Of a stretch of 9,900 nucleotides of DNA, positions 1 to 6,587 are shown piece by piece (position 1 is the first letter of the stretch; each line of letters begins with the position of its first letter). Origin of the DNA: Firmicutes bacterium UBA2296 (lineage in GTDB: Bacteria; Bacillota; UBA994); the NCBI GenBank assembly GCA_002345475.1, contig DDWC01000058.1, positions 1 through 9,900 on the forward strand. Direction: 5' to 3'. A program made the position numbers and the translations under genes. The notes below the pieces were generated by a model, which did not search any database, was not told the origin of the DNA, and saw only the letters and a list, made by a program, of their open reading frames with translations.

Positions 1-311
1 GCGAGCTTGATGACACAGTGCTCTCCGGCGTCGCCGAGTTTGAGCGGTGGCACGGGTTGTGGCAGTTGCGGTTGTCCCGGCAAGAAGAAACACGCGAAGA
101 GTGCCACAGCTTAATGAAAGCGAGCAACCCCGGCGTGATACCCCGCAACCACCGGGTAGAGGAGGCGCTTGCTGCCGCCGTGGAGCAGGGTGACTACAGT
201 GTTATGCATCGTCTGCTCACGGTTCTGGCAGACCCCTACTCCCACGCTGCGGAGCACGCCGAGTACCGGGCCCCGTCGAACCGTCCGTACCGCACTTACT
301 GCGGTACTTAA
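1..311 (+). CDS. selO: Protein adenylyltransferase SelO (YdiU/UPF0061 family), C-terminal fragment
   Basis: The reading frame is open from base 3 and runs in from the left edge, so only about the last 102 residues are seen; the GTG at 18 is an internal Val codon, not a start. The tail NPGVIPRNHRVEEAL, then EQGDYSVMHRLLTVLADPY, then the ending YRTYCGT matches the C-terminus of SelO as I know it. SelO is a pseudokinase-fold enzyme that transfers AMP from ATP to Ser/Thr/Tyr of target proteins and is linked to redox homeostasis. The catalytic kinase-like core lies outside the window. The Cys third from the end is where animal SelO carries selenocysteine and where E. coli ends CSS, so this is the ordinary Cys form. 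It is followed by a 99-base gap before the TPR gene, with no clear terminator. Family assignment is firm; the start cannot be given. Confidence 0.92.
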   Translation, partial: ELDDTVLSGVAEFERWHGLWQLRLSRQEETREECHSLMKASNPGVIPRNHRVEEALAAAVEQGDYSVMHRLLTVLADPYSHAAEHAEYRAPSNRPYRTYCGT

Positions 312-397
312 CATGTCTTTTGCATGGCGTATCTTCCCCGGGGCAGGTTGGCGAGGGAACGATGGGTTATTCTTAAGTGGTGAGAAAATAGAAGTAT

Positions 398-404
398 GAG
401 GAGA
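398..404 (+). promoter_or_regulatory. Ribosome binding site deciding the TPR gene start
   Basis: GAGGAGA lies 6 bases before the ATG at 411. An in-frame ATG at 396 overlaps this site and has no Shine-Dalgarno sequence of its own, so 411 is the better start; using 396 would add only MRRPG. Confidence 0.7.
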
Positions 405-410
405 CCTGGT

Positions 411-1052
411 ATGATATCACATCTGGAACTGGCCAAAAAGCATGAAGACGCAGAAGAATTTCAGGAGGCAATTGACGAGTATGCCAAAGCCGCACTGGAA
501 GAACCCGATAGCACTGAACCGCTTGTTCGACGAGCCTTTGTGCTGGAGGAGGTTGGGCAACACCATATGGCTTTGGAGGACCTGGACAAGGCGATTAGCC
601 TGGATGCAGGGAGTCTACTGGCTTTGGGCTTGAGAGGAGATATCCTGTTTACGTTGGGACGATACGAAGACGCCGTACGAGATTTCACTACTTCCATCTC
701 TATCGACTCGGGTGATGCCGAGACATACTACAACCGGGGACTTCTATACGCCAGGATGGGTCAAGCACAGGACGCGCTTGATGACCTGACGACGGCTCTC
801 AAACTCAACCCTTATCATGGCAGCGCCTATAACAACAGAGGCCTGCTGTTTTACAGCCTGGGCAACTACGATATGGCTCTGTACGACTTTGGCCGGGCTA
901 TTGAACTGCGGGAGGGTTTTGCCTGTTCCTATTCACATCGGGCCCGAGTGTACGAGGCTATAGGAGAGACGGCGAAAGCAGCGGATGATCTCAGGGAAGC
1001 GAGGAGAATAGAGCTCTCCATTGCGGAAGGCCCGTGGGACAAGAGAGGTTAG
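411..1052 (+). CDS. Tetratricopeptide repeat (TPR) protein
   Basis: This 213-residue protein is almost entirely TPR repeats. About six consecutive 34-residue units can be read, each with the usual small/aromatic pattern: for example AETYYNRGLLYARMGQAQDA followed by LDDLTTALKLNP, then GSAYNNRGLLFYSLGNYDMA. The first and last repeats are more degenerate. There is no signal peptide, membrane segment or enzymatic domain, so it is expected to be a cytoplasmic protein-protein interaction scaffold; its partner cannot be read from the sequence. It lies 89 bases upstream of the HerA-like ATPase gene on the same strand with no obvious terminator or strong promoter between them, so the two may be cotranscribed. 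The repeat class is certain; the function is unknown. Confidence 0.9.
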   Translation: MISHLELAKKHEDAEEFQEAIDEYAKAALEEPDSTEPLVRRAFVLEEVGQHHMALEDLDKAISLDAGSLLALGLRGDILFTLGRYEDAVRDFTTSISIDSGDAETYYNRGLLYARMGQAQDALDDLTTALKLNPYHGSAYNNRGLLFYSLGNYDMALYDFGRAIELREGFACSYSHRARVYEAIGETAKAADDLREARRIELSIAEGPWDKRG

Positions 1053-1124
1053 GTTGCTGGTCAACGGGTAGGATGTAGGGGAGCCGACGTAGAATATGAT
1101 AGGCATAAGGACCTAGGGACAGGA

Positions 1125-1134
1125 AAGGAAGGTG
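1125..1134 (+). promoter_or_regulatory. Ribosome binding site supporting a TTG start
   Basis: AAGGAAGGTG ends 7 bases before the TTG at 1142. No ATG or GTG in frame lies near it: the next in-frame ATG encodes residue 18, inside the conserved start of the protein. This makes TTG the likely initiation codon. Confidence 0.65.
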
Positions 1135-1141
1135 TCGCCTT

Positions 1142-3574
1142 TTGCAGGATTTTGAGAAGTTGGGTGTTTTCTATCTGGGCAAGCAGTATGACATGTCGGA
1201 GGGCAAGGTACTTGATGATCTCGTGCTCTACAAGTCCAAAGATCTGACCACCCATGCGGTCATCATCGGCATGACAGGCAGCGGCAAAACGGGTCTCGGC
1301 ATAGGCATGCTGGAGGAAGCGGCCATCGACAACATCCCTGTAATTGCCATAGACCCCAAGGGGGATTTAGCCAATATGGCGCTGACTTTCCCGGATCTCC
1401 GGGGCGAGGATTTCCTGCCTTGGGTCAACCCACAGGAAGCCGTGAACCGGGGCTTAAGCAAGGAAGATTATGCAGCGGCGCAGGCCGCTCTGTGGCGCAA
1501 GGGGTTGGCGGATTGGGGGCAGGATGGCTCTCGCATCAGTAAGCTACGCTCTGCCGCCGATGTGGTTGTGTATACTCCCGGTAGCGCCAGCGGGCGCGGG
1601 GTTTCGGTACTGCGCTCCTTTGACGCGCCCTCCCGGGAGTTGCAGGCGGACTTTGATGCCTACCGCGACATGGTGCAGTCCACAGTTACCGGTCTGTTAA
1701 CACTGGTGGGCCTCGATGTCGACCCGCTGGTAGGACGGGAGCACATTCTGATGGCCAACATTTTCGAGTCCTTCTGGGCAGAAGGTCGGAACTTAAGCCT
1801 GGCAGACATTATCACCGCCATTCAGACGCCGCCCTTTACCCGGATTGGGGTAATGGATCTTGACACTTTTTATCCTTCCCGCGACAGGTTTGCCCTGGCC
1901 ATGCGGTTGAACAGCCTGCTGGCGTCACCGGGTTTTAAGAGCTGGCTGGAAGGCGAACCTCTGGATGTGAATGCCTTTCTCTACGGCTCTGACGGCAAAA
2001 CCCGGGTTTCAATTTTCTCCATCGCCCACCTCTCGGACAGCGAGCGGATGTTCTTTGTCACAATGCTACTCAACGAGATGATAACCTGGATGCGCAGCCA
2101 GCCGGGCACAGGTAGCCTGCGGGCACTGCTGTACATGGACGAGCTCTTTGGTTACCTACCCCCCACGGCCAATCCACCCTCCAAGCTTCCGCTGCTTACC
2201 ATGCTCAAGCAGGCCAGGGCTTATGGCCTGGGTCTGGTGCTCTCCACGCAGAACCCGGTTGACCTCGATTACAAAGCGCTTTCCAATGCCGGAACCTGGT
2301 TCATTGGACGGCTACAAACGGAGCGGGACAAGGCTAGAGTGCTGGCAGGCTTGGAGGGTGCGGCCGCCGGTGGCAGTTTTGACCGCCGGCGCACAGAGGA
2401 AATCCTTGCCGGTCTTGGCCAACGGGTATTCTATCTGCACAGTGTGCATAACGAGGAGCCTCTCATTATGCACACGCGCTGGGCTATGTCCTACCTGGCC
2501 GGCCCTATGACCCGGGAGCAGCTGGCTGCCCTGCCGGGGCAGCAGTATGTCGCAGGGGCGAAAGTTATGCCCGAAGCGGCTCCGCCAAGGGCACCGGCGC
2601 CTACCGTCTCTCAGACTGCTTCGGCACAGGCGCCTCCCTCGTTACCGCCGCAGGTGCGCCAGGTATACTTGCGAGCAGTGCGCAACCTGTCTGGGGACAT
2701 CACATACGTACCTGCTGTTTTGGGTTTGGCTGACATCAACTTCACCAGCGCCCGACATGGCGTCAACACCAATAGGCGCCTGGCATATCTGGCCCCACTG
2801 TCGAGCGGCCCCGTGGTGCTCGACTGGAAGGAAGCAGAGGCAGTAGATCTTGACCTGCGGGATGTAGAAGATTCTGCCATCCCCGGGGCGAGTTACGCCG
2901 AGTATCCCAGGGAGGCGGCGTCGTCCCAGAGTTATACCCGCTGGGAGAGGCTCTTCGGACAGCATCTGCGGGCCGAGGCCAGCTTGCGTCTACTGAACAG
3001 CACGGCACTGAAGATGGTCTCTGCGGTGGACGAGGACGAGCGGGACTTCCGCATCCGTCTGCAGCACCTGGCCCACGAGAAGAGGGACGAGGCTATAGAG
3101 GCTTTGCGCAAGCGTTACGCCAGCCGTATCAACACCCTTGTTGATCGGGAAAGGCGAGCTCGACAGGCTCTGGAGAGACAGAGTGCCCAGGCCAGACAGC
3201 GTAAACTAGACGCTGCCGTTTCCACCGGTACGGCTCTTCTGGGGGCCTTGCTCGGGAATAAGGCTGTCAGCACAACCTCTGTTTCGCGGGTCGGTACTGC
3301 CATGAAGAGCGCCGGTCGCGTCGCTCAGAGCGGCGACACGGTGGCTCAGGCGCAGGAAACGCTTCAGGCGGTACAGGTCCAGATGCAGGAAATGGAGAAC
3401 GAACTGGCCAGAGAAATAGACAGGGTAACAGAAAGCTTCATCGGCAAGCACGAGGAGCTGGATGAGATAGTCATAAGGGTCACAGCAACGGGGATAACCG
3501 TGCATCTGCTCTGCCTGGCCTGGGTGCCCCATGCCCGGGGAGCAGACGGCAGACTTCAGCCTTTGCACATATAG
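1142..3574 (+). CDS. HerA/DUF87-type P-loop ATPase with coiled-coil C-terminal extension
   Basis: This 810-residue protein begins with a HerA/FtsK-superfamily ATPase core. Walker A is GMTGSGKT (43-50), followed by VIAIDPKGDL (67-76). Walker B is ALLYMDEL (328-335), followed by LVLSTQNPVDLDY (365-377) and an arginine-containing GRLQTERDKARV (389-400), the usual sensor/arginine region. A Pro/Ala-rich linker (about 474-504) separates the core from a C-terminal region. That region has a folded segment (505-580), a charged probable coiled coil (637-690), a small hydrophobic Ala/Gly stretch (691-705) and a second probable coiled coil (735-775). HerA-type ATPases are hexameric DNA translocases, classically paired with the NurA nuclease in end resection; no NurA or other nuclease gene is here. 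The start is TTG with a good ribosome binding site. ATPase family is firm; DNA translocation is inferred from the family, and the role of the tail is unknown. Confidence 0.88.
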   Translation: MQDFEKLGVFYLGKQYDMSEGKVLDDLVLYKSKDLTTHAVIIGMTGSGKTGLGIGMLEEAAIDNIPVIAIDPKGDLANMALTFPDLRGEDFLPWVNPQEAVNRGLSKEDYAAAQAALWRKGLADWGQDGSRISKLRSAADVVVYTPGSASGRGVSVLRSFDAPSRELQADFDAYRDMVQSTVTGLLTLVGLDVDPLVGREHILMANIFESFWAEGRNLSLADIITAIQTPPFTRIGVMDLDTFYPSRDRFALAMRLNSLLASPGFKSWLEGEPLDVNAFLYGSDGKTRVSIFSIAHLSDSERMFFVTMLLNEMITWMRSQPGTGSLRALLYMDELFGYLPPTANPPSKLPLLTMLKQARAYGLGLVLSTQNPVDLDYKALSNAGTWFIGRLQTERDKARVLAGLEGAAAGGSFDRRRTEEILAGLGQRVFYLHSVHNEEPLIMHTRWAMSYLAGPMTREQLAALPGQQYVAGAKVMPEAAPPRAPAPTVSQTASAQAPPSLPPQVRQVYLRAVRNLSGDITYVPAVLGLADINFTSARHGVNTNRRLAYLAPLSSGPVVLDWKEAEAVDLDLRDVEDSAIPGASYAEYPREAASSQSYTRWERLFGQHLRAEASLRLLNSTALKMVSAVDEDERDFRIRLQHLAHEKRDEAIEALRKRYASRINTLVDRERRARQALERQSAQARQRKLDAAVSTGTALLGALLGNKAVSTTSVSRVGTAMKSAGRVAQSGDTVAQAQETLQAVQVQMQEMENELAREIDRVTESFIGKHEELDEIVIRVTATGITVHLLCLAWVPHARGADGRLQPLHI

Positions 3575-3578
3575 CAAA

Positions 3579-3603
3579 GAGCGCCCCAAGCTGTGAGGCG
3601 CTC
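3579..3603 (+). terminator. Hairpin after the HerA-like gene, weak terminator candidate
   Basis: GAGCGCC (3579-3585) and GGCGCTC (3597-3603) form a perfect 7-bp stem with an 11-base loop just 5 bases past the stop codon. No T-run follows on the plus strand. On the minus strand the stem is followed by TTTGCT, so it could act in either direction for the convergent genes. Confidence 0.45.
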
Positions 3604-3644
3604 CTGGTCAAATAGACAGACCATATAGTTAGTGGCTTAGCATT

Positions 3645-3672
3645 GCTCCTCAGGGGTTTCCCCCTGGGGAGC
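3645..3672. terminator. Strong 12-bp stem-loop in the convergent gap
   Basis: GCTCCTCAGGGG (3645-3656) pairs with CCCCTGGGGAGC (3661-3672) around a 4-base loop TTTC; all 12 positions pair, one as a G-T wobble. Read on the minus strand the loop is GAAA, a GNRA tetraloop. The T-tract is poor (TTCTCC), so classical intrinsic termination is not assured, but the position between two convergent genes suits a bidirectional transcript-end structure. Confidence 0.5.
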
Positions 3673-3685
3673 TTCTCCATTCAGT

Positions 3686-3720
3686 CGTGAAGCGTTGGGG
3701 ACGGTTCTTTTTGATTCACG
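3686..3720. repeat. REP-like imperfect inverted repeat
   Basis: CGTGAA (3686-3691) and TTCACG (3715-3720) are exact inverted copies flanking a 23-base core that contains TTGGGGACGGTTCTTTTT. From memory, a GGGGACGGTTCTTTTT-type motif recurs in intergenic regions of Clostridia, sometimes near REP-associated tyrosine transposases. Only one copy is in this window, so its repeat status is inferred and not shown. Confidence 0.4.
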
Positions 3721-3763
3721 TCTCAAATCGAAAGTCTGCCAAAGGTTGGTTGCTCAGCCGCCG

Positions 3764-4600
3764 CTACACCACAAACCCGATGGTGCCAAAGCCGCCGTGG
3801 GAGCCCATAATCGGCCCCAGTCTGTAGATGACGACATCTTTTGGGTTGAATGTTGCTCTTAGCCCAGACTCCACGCGATCCAGTTCAGCCTGAGGTGCCA
3901 TGGAGTGCAGCATGTAGATGGTACCTCCATTTATGTCCTTGCCCGTTTCCTTAATGAAGTTGACCACATTGGCGAGTTGCCTGCTGCGGCCGCGGGCTTT
4001 GTCCTTGACGTGTATCTCGCCCTCGCGGGTGAGGTACAATGTAGGCTTGATGTTAAGAGCCTGCGCCAGGCTGCCTTTCCAGTTGGAAACACGCCCACCT
4101 TTGATGACATTGGTCCAGTCGTTTATGGCAATAAAGGTGTGCATATCCTGCTTCATTTCCGTCAGGGTGGCCACGATTGCTTCCGATGTGGCCCCTGAAT
4201 CAACCATTTCACTGGCTTTAAGGGCTAACGCTCCGGTGGCCATACTGATATTCATCGAGTCTACAAGGGTGATTTTGTGGTCCGGCAGTGTTTCTGCGGC
4301 GATTTTCGCACTCTGATAAGTGCCGCTAGTGGCCGCCGAAATGGTGATGCAGATGATCTCGTGTTCTGTGCCAATCCTGGTAAATACGTCAACGAAGTCC
4401 TGCGGCGACGGTAATGATGTCATGGGAATATGGGCTGACTCTTTCATCTTCTTGTAAAAGAGGTCGTGGTCAATATCTACGCCGTCGGTAAAGGTTTCCT
4501 CGCCGAACGCGACCTTTAAAGGCACGATTTCGATGTTGCGTTCTTCGGCCACCTGCTTGAGAAGGTCAGAGCCACTGTCTACTACGAGCCTAATTGCCAT
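3764..4600 (-). CDS. DegV family protein (fatty acid-binding, FakB-like)
   Basis: The 278-residue protein has the normal DegV length. It begins MAIRLVVDSGSDL, the DegV opening strand with the DS(A/G)SD motif. It also carries TSLPSP (61-66), SGTYQSA (92-98), VDSMNISM (113-120), the GGR-containing segment IKGGRVSNWKG (166-176), and the C-terminal ligand-site motif GSHGGFGTIG (266-275). Family members bind a single fatty acid; FakB homologues present it to the kinase FakA for phosphorylation and entry into phospholipid synthesis. No fakA-like gene is in the window. I start at 4600, where GGGGGT stands at a proper distance upstream, rather than 40 codons earlier: the extra residues do not look like DegV and the upstream region holds a promoter. 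It lies downstream of the kinase gene on the same strand but appears to have its own promoter. Family is certain; ligand is unknown. Confidence 0.93.
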   Translation of the reverse strand: MAIRLVVDSGSDLLKQVAEERNIEIVPLKVAFGEETFTDGVDIDHDLFYKKMKESAHIPMTSLPSPQDFVDVFTRIGTEHEIICITISAATSGTYQSAKIAAETLPDHKITLVDSMNISMATGALALKASEMVDSGATSEAIVATLTEMKQDMHTFIAINDWTNVIKGGRVSNWKGSLAQALNIKPTLYLTREGEIHVKDKARGRSRQLANVVNFIKETGKDINGGTIYMLHSMAPQAELDRVESGLRATFNPKDVVIYRLGPIMGSHGGFGTIGFVV

Positions 4601-4620
4601 CAAAATACCCCCATCAATTT

Positions 4621-4639
4621 CTATGCTTAAACTGCATAG
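4621..4639 (-). promoter_or_regulatory. Small inverted repeat in the degV-family 5' leader
   Basis: CTATGC (4621-4626) and GCATAG (4634-4639) are exact inverted copies separated by 7 bases, within the untranslated leader about 20 bases before the start codon. It could be an RNA hairpin or an operator. No known regulator site was recognised. Confidence 0.3.
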
Positions 4640-4675
4640 TGCTATTTTGCATATTAAAACAAGTTTCCGATATTT

Positions 4676-4684
4676 ATTATACCA
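4676..4684 (-). promoter_or_regulatory. Extended -10 promoter for the DegV-family gene
   Basis: On the minus strand TGGTATAAT (4684 to 4676) is a perfect TGnTATAAT extended -10 element in a local AT-rich stretch. The nearest -35-like hexamer, TTGACC at 4695-4690, is only 8 bases upstream of TATAAT and is too close to serve it. Transcription would start near 4669, giving a leader of about 70 bases. Confidence 0.6.
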
Positions 4685-4725
4685 CGTTGGGTCAAGATGG
4701 AGGTGCAGTGTTCGGCCCATTGCGG

Positions 4726-5832
4726 TCAGGGTCTGCTCTGAAATGTAAGGTCTGTCGTCCCATCTGCCTTTGCCTCAAAGACCAGGTCACAGCCTTCTCT
4801 TGTCCTGCTTTCTGCGAAGTAGCGGTTCTCCAGGGGAATCCATTCCTCAACAAAGCGTCGATGCATCCTGTGCCCGTTGCGCTCAAGTATGCGCTGGCTT
4901 TGCAGAGCTGAATCTATGGACAAAAAGACTTTGAGATCATAACTTGCGGAAAGGGATGGGTGAAGGCTGTATGCGCCTTCAATGATATTTAGCTGTTTCG
5001 GGCTGACTTCTACTGCTCCGGTTAGCTCCTGGCTCATGCAGTTAAAGGGCCTGTAGATGAACTTGTCGCCAGAACGCAGGCCGGCCAGAACCTCGGCCTG
5101 AAAACGCTCATAATCCACGTTGCCGCCCGCCTCGCTGAGGCGGGATTTCGTTTTCCGTATTTCTGGCAGAAAGAAATCGTCCATATGAAACACATTGCAG
5201 TCATAGATCTCCGCCAGTAACGCCGCCAGTGTCGATTTGCCGCTGGCGCAGTTGCCGTCAATGGCCAGGGTCACTGTTTGGCGTGAGGCAAGTAGCTGAT
5301 CCAGGCGGGAACAGAGGGCATGGTAATGGCGAAAGGCGGCTCTTACTACGCGGTAAGCGGGTCTGTAGAGCTTGCGATACAGTGCACTGTGGCTCACCGC
5401 GGGGTACCCGAGCGCCTTGTACTGGGCCAGGTATTGGTCAATTTGGGGTAATGAATAAGGCAGCAGGGAGTCCTGGCAAAGCTGGCGCAGTACACCGAGC
5501 TTACCTTCAAACTCGACCTGGCTCCCGGTGACGAAGGTTGCCGTATGCACGAACAGCCTGTTAATCGTAGCTAAGCTCAAGAGCCGGTGAGCGCCGGCCA
5601 GATGCAGGCGGCACAAGTCATTGCCGATGTCCTCGAAGGCTTCGTCCTCTTGCCCGGAGGATAGGGTCGCACATTCAGCTTTTAGCCTTTCCAGGCTGTC
5701 GCTTTCCGAGCGCACAAAATGCCCAGCCCCAAACTCGTTTTGGTAAACGAGCTTGACCATGTCCTGAATGAGCATTTCCGGATACTTCTCATAGTGCCAA
5801 AGAAGCAGGTCACCAATAGAAGTCTTAGACAT
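4726..5832 (-). CDS. Uridine kinase-like P-loop kinase with extra N-terminal domain
   Basis: The 368-residue protein has two parts. Residues about 185-345 form a PRK/uridine-kinase-type P-loop kinase: Walker A GNCASGKST (193-201), HMDDFF (216-221) with the Asp pair typical of this fold, RPFNCMSQEL (261-270), and IIEGAYSLHP (283-292) as the Walker B/EG region. Residues 1-180 are a helical domain I recognise only as recurring in front of such kinases in Firmicutes, with FGAGHFV (34-40) and LGYPAVSHSALYRKLYRPAYRV (141-162) as its most distinctive segments. The start ATG overlaps the S-component stop by 8 bases (ATGTCTAA), and no Shine-Dalgarno lies close upstream, which points to translational coupling. 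Related PRK-family enzymes phosphorylate uridine/cytidine, pantothenate or nicotinamide riboside. The substrate here is therefore open, and database names such as uridine kinase should be treated as fold labels only. Confidence 0.85.
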   Translation of the reverse strand: MSKTSIGDLLLWHYEKYPEMLIQDMVKLVYQNEFGAGHFVRSESDSLERLKAECATLSSGQEDEAFEDIGNDLCRLHLAGAHRLLSLATINRLFVHTATFVTGSQVEFEGKLGVLRQLCQDSLLPYSLPQIDQYLAQYKALGYPAVSHSALYRKLYRPAYRVVRAAFRHYHALCSRLDQLLASRQTVTLAIDGNCASGKSTLAALLAEIYDCNVFHMDDFFLPEIRKTKSRLSEAGGNVDYERFQAEVLAGLRSGDKFIYRPFNCMSQELTGAVEVSPKQLNIIEGAYSLHPSLSASYDLKVFLSIDSALQSQRILERNGHRMHRRFVEEWIPLENRYFAESRTREGCDLVFEAKADGTTDLTFQSRP

Positions 5833-6355
5833 TTTGGATCAGCCGGGCCCTCTTCAGGGCCACCACCAGCAGAGGGATGGCAAAAAGCTGCAGGATGATG
5901 CCGGGGATGGCGTTGACAAATCCATTCGCCACCAGCAACTGCCAGGTGAAGGTTCTGCCGCTTAGCCCAAAGATGAGGTAGCTGGCTGTGCCCCAGACTA
6001 TGCGCCCGACAATCATCGCTATCACGAGAGTAACCAGCGTATAGACGTCCTTCTTTGGCAGGAGCCGGTAAAGCAGCCCGGTGATAGCGCCGTAGGCGGC
6101 CAGTTCAAAACTCATGGCCAAAGCCGTGGGAATCATGGGGGGCATGCCAAAGAGCACACTGCGAAAGACAGGGGTAATGAGGCCGATAATCAGACCGTAG
6201 GGCCAGCCCAATACGAAGCCCGAAATCAGGACCGGTATATGCATGGGTAAAAGCCTGCTACCTATGCTGGGCACTTGCGCTGTCAGGAAAGGCATGTAAA
6301 GGCCCAGAGCTATGAATAAGCCAGAGAGCGTCAGGTTCTTTGTGGTGATTTTCAT
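5825..6355 (-). CDS. ECF transporter S component, substrate unknown
   Basis: This 176-residue, very hydrophobic protein has about six membrane segments (roughly 8-26, 36-60, 74-98, 104-125, 138-150, 152-170), the size and layout of an energy-coupling-factor S component. The first helix has a small-xxx-Ala pattern (SGLFIALG) as in S components that dock to EcfT. LLPMHIPVLISGFVLGWPYG (35-54) followed by TPVFRSVLFGMPP (61-73) is a conserved signature of an uncharacterised S-component family close to the FolT/PanT type (ECF_trnsprt Pfam). S components capture a vitamin or similar molecule and use a shared EcfA/EcfA'/EcfT module, not encoded here. GGAGG lies 9 bases before the ATG. The stop codon is inside the start of the downstream kinase gene, so transport and phosphorylation of one compound are likely linked. 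No known vitamin riboswitch was seen upstream. Confidence 0.85.
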   Translation of the reverse strand: MKITTKNLTLSGLFIALGLYMPFLTAQVPSIGSRLLPMHIPVLISGFVLGWPYGLIIGLITPVFRSVLFGMPPMIPTALAMSFELAAYGAITGLLYRLLPKKDVYTLVTLVIAMIVGRIVWGTASYLIFGLSGRTFTWQLLVANGFVNAIPGIILQLFAIPLLVVALKRARLIQNV

Positions 6356-6448
6356 CAGGTTGTCCCTCCAAGTTTGTCGCTGGTTACGCTGCTATCTTGG
6401 CAGGCAATAACCATTAACAAGATGATCACTTCTGCGAGCATTGTTGTA

Positions 6449-6478
6449 ACGATACCACGGCTACCGAAAGAAGGTCAA
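6449..6478 (-). promoter_or_regulatory. Promoter for the S component-kinase operon
   Basis: On the minus strand TTGACC (6478-6473) and TATCGT (6454-6449) are spaced by 18 bases, and the -10 is preceded by TGG, giving an extended -10. The start site would be near 6442, with a leader of about 85 bases. The -10 is a weak match (4 of 6), so the site is probable only. Confidence 0.5.
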
Positions 6479-6485
6479 CATTTGC

Positions 6486-6508
6486 CGTAGTTGCTACGAG
6501 TAGCTACG
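6486..6508. promoter_or_regulatory. Nested CGTAG/CTACG inverted repeats between divergent promoters
   Basis: CGTAG at 6486-6490 is repeated inverted as CTACG at 6494-6498 and again at 6504-6508, and GTAGCTAC (6500-6507) is a perfect palindrome. The cluster lies just upstream of the minus-strand -35 and 35 bases upstream of the plus-strand -35, where an operator shared by the divergent genes would sit. No regulator was identified. Confidence 0.4.
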
Positions 6509-6542
6509 CGGGGAGGAAATGTACCTGTCAGGATTATAAAGG

Positions 6543-6570
6543 TTGATATTGTGCTGACTGGGAGTATAAT
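6543..6570 (+). promoter_or_regulatory. Sigma-A type promoter for the Mrp-NifX gene
   Basis: TTGATA (6543-6548) and TATAAT (6565-6570) are spaced by 16 bases. Transcription would start near 6577, leaving a leader of about 145 bases before the ATG at 6721, long enough for regulation. The leader contains the perfect hairpin CTGGTC-TGG-GACCAG (6601-6615) and a weaker one, CTGC/GCAG (6633-6647). Confidence 0.65.
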
Positions 6571-6587
6571 CAAAGCATAAAGGGCAT

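Noticed and set aside
1053..1141. Promoter with TAGAAT or TATGAT as -10 before the ATPase gene
   Set aside because: No acceptable -35 lies 16-18 bases upstream of either hexamer, and neither has an extended -10.
1142..3574. Antiphage HerA-based defence system
   Set aside because: No nuclease, sirtuin, DUF4297-type or other effector gene is adjacent, and the neighbours are housekeeping-type genes.
3206..3589. A 127-residue open frame on the minus strand
   Set aside because: It lies opposite the conserved C-terminus of the ATPase gene, has no recognisable domain, and runs into the terminator hairpin region.
3905..4316. Plus-strand open frames inside the DegV gene
   Set aside because: They are out-of-frame mirrors of a conserved minus-strand gene with no own ribosome site or domain.
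4601..4720. A 40-codon N-terminal extension of the DegV-family protein on the minus strand
   Set aside because: The extra residues do not resemble DegV, the region contains a TGnTATAAT promoter and an inverted repeat, and the ATG at 4600 has a good ribosome site and gives the normal family length.
6356..6448. Vitamin riboswitch in front of the S component
   Set aside because: The leader of about 85 bases shows none of the conserved core sequences I know for TPP, FMN, cobalamin or preQ1, and no terminator hairpin.
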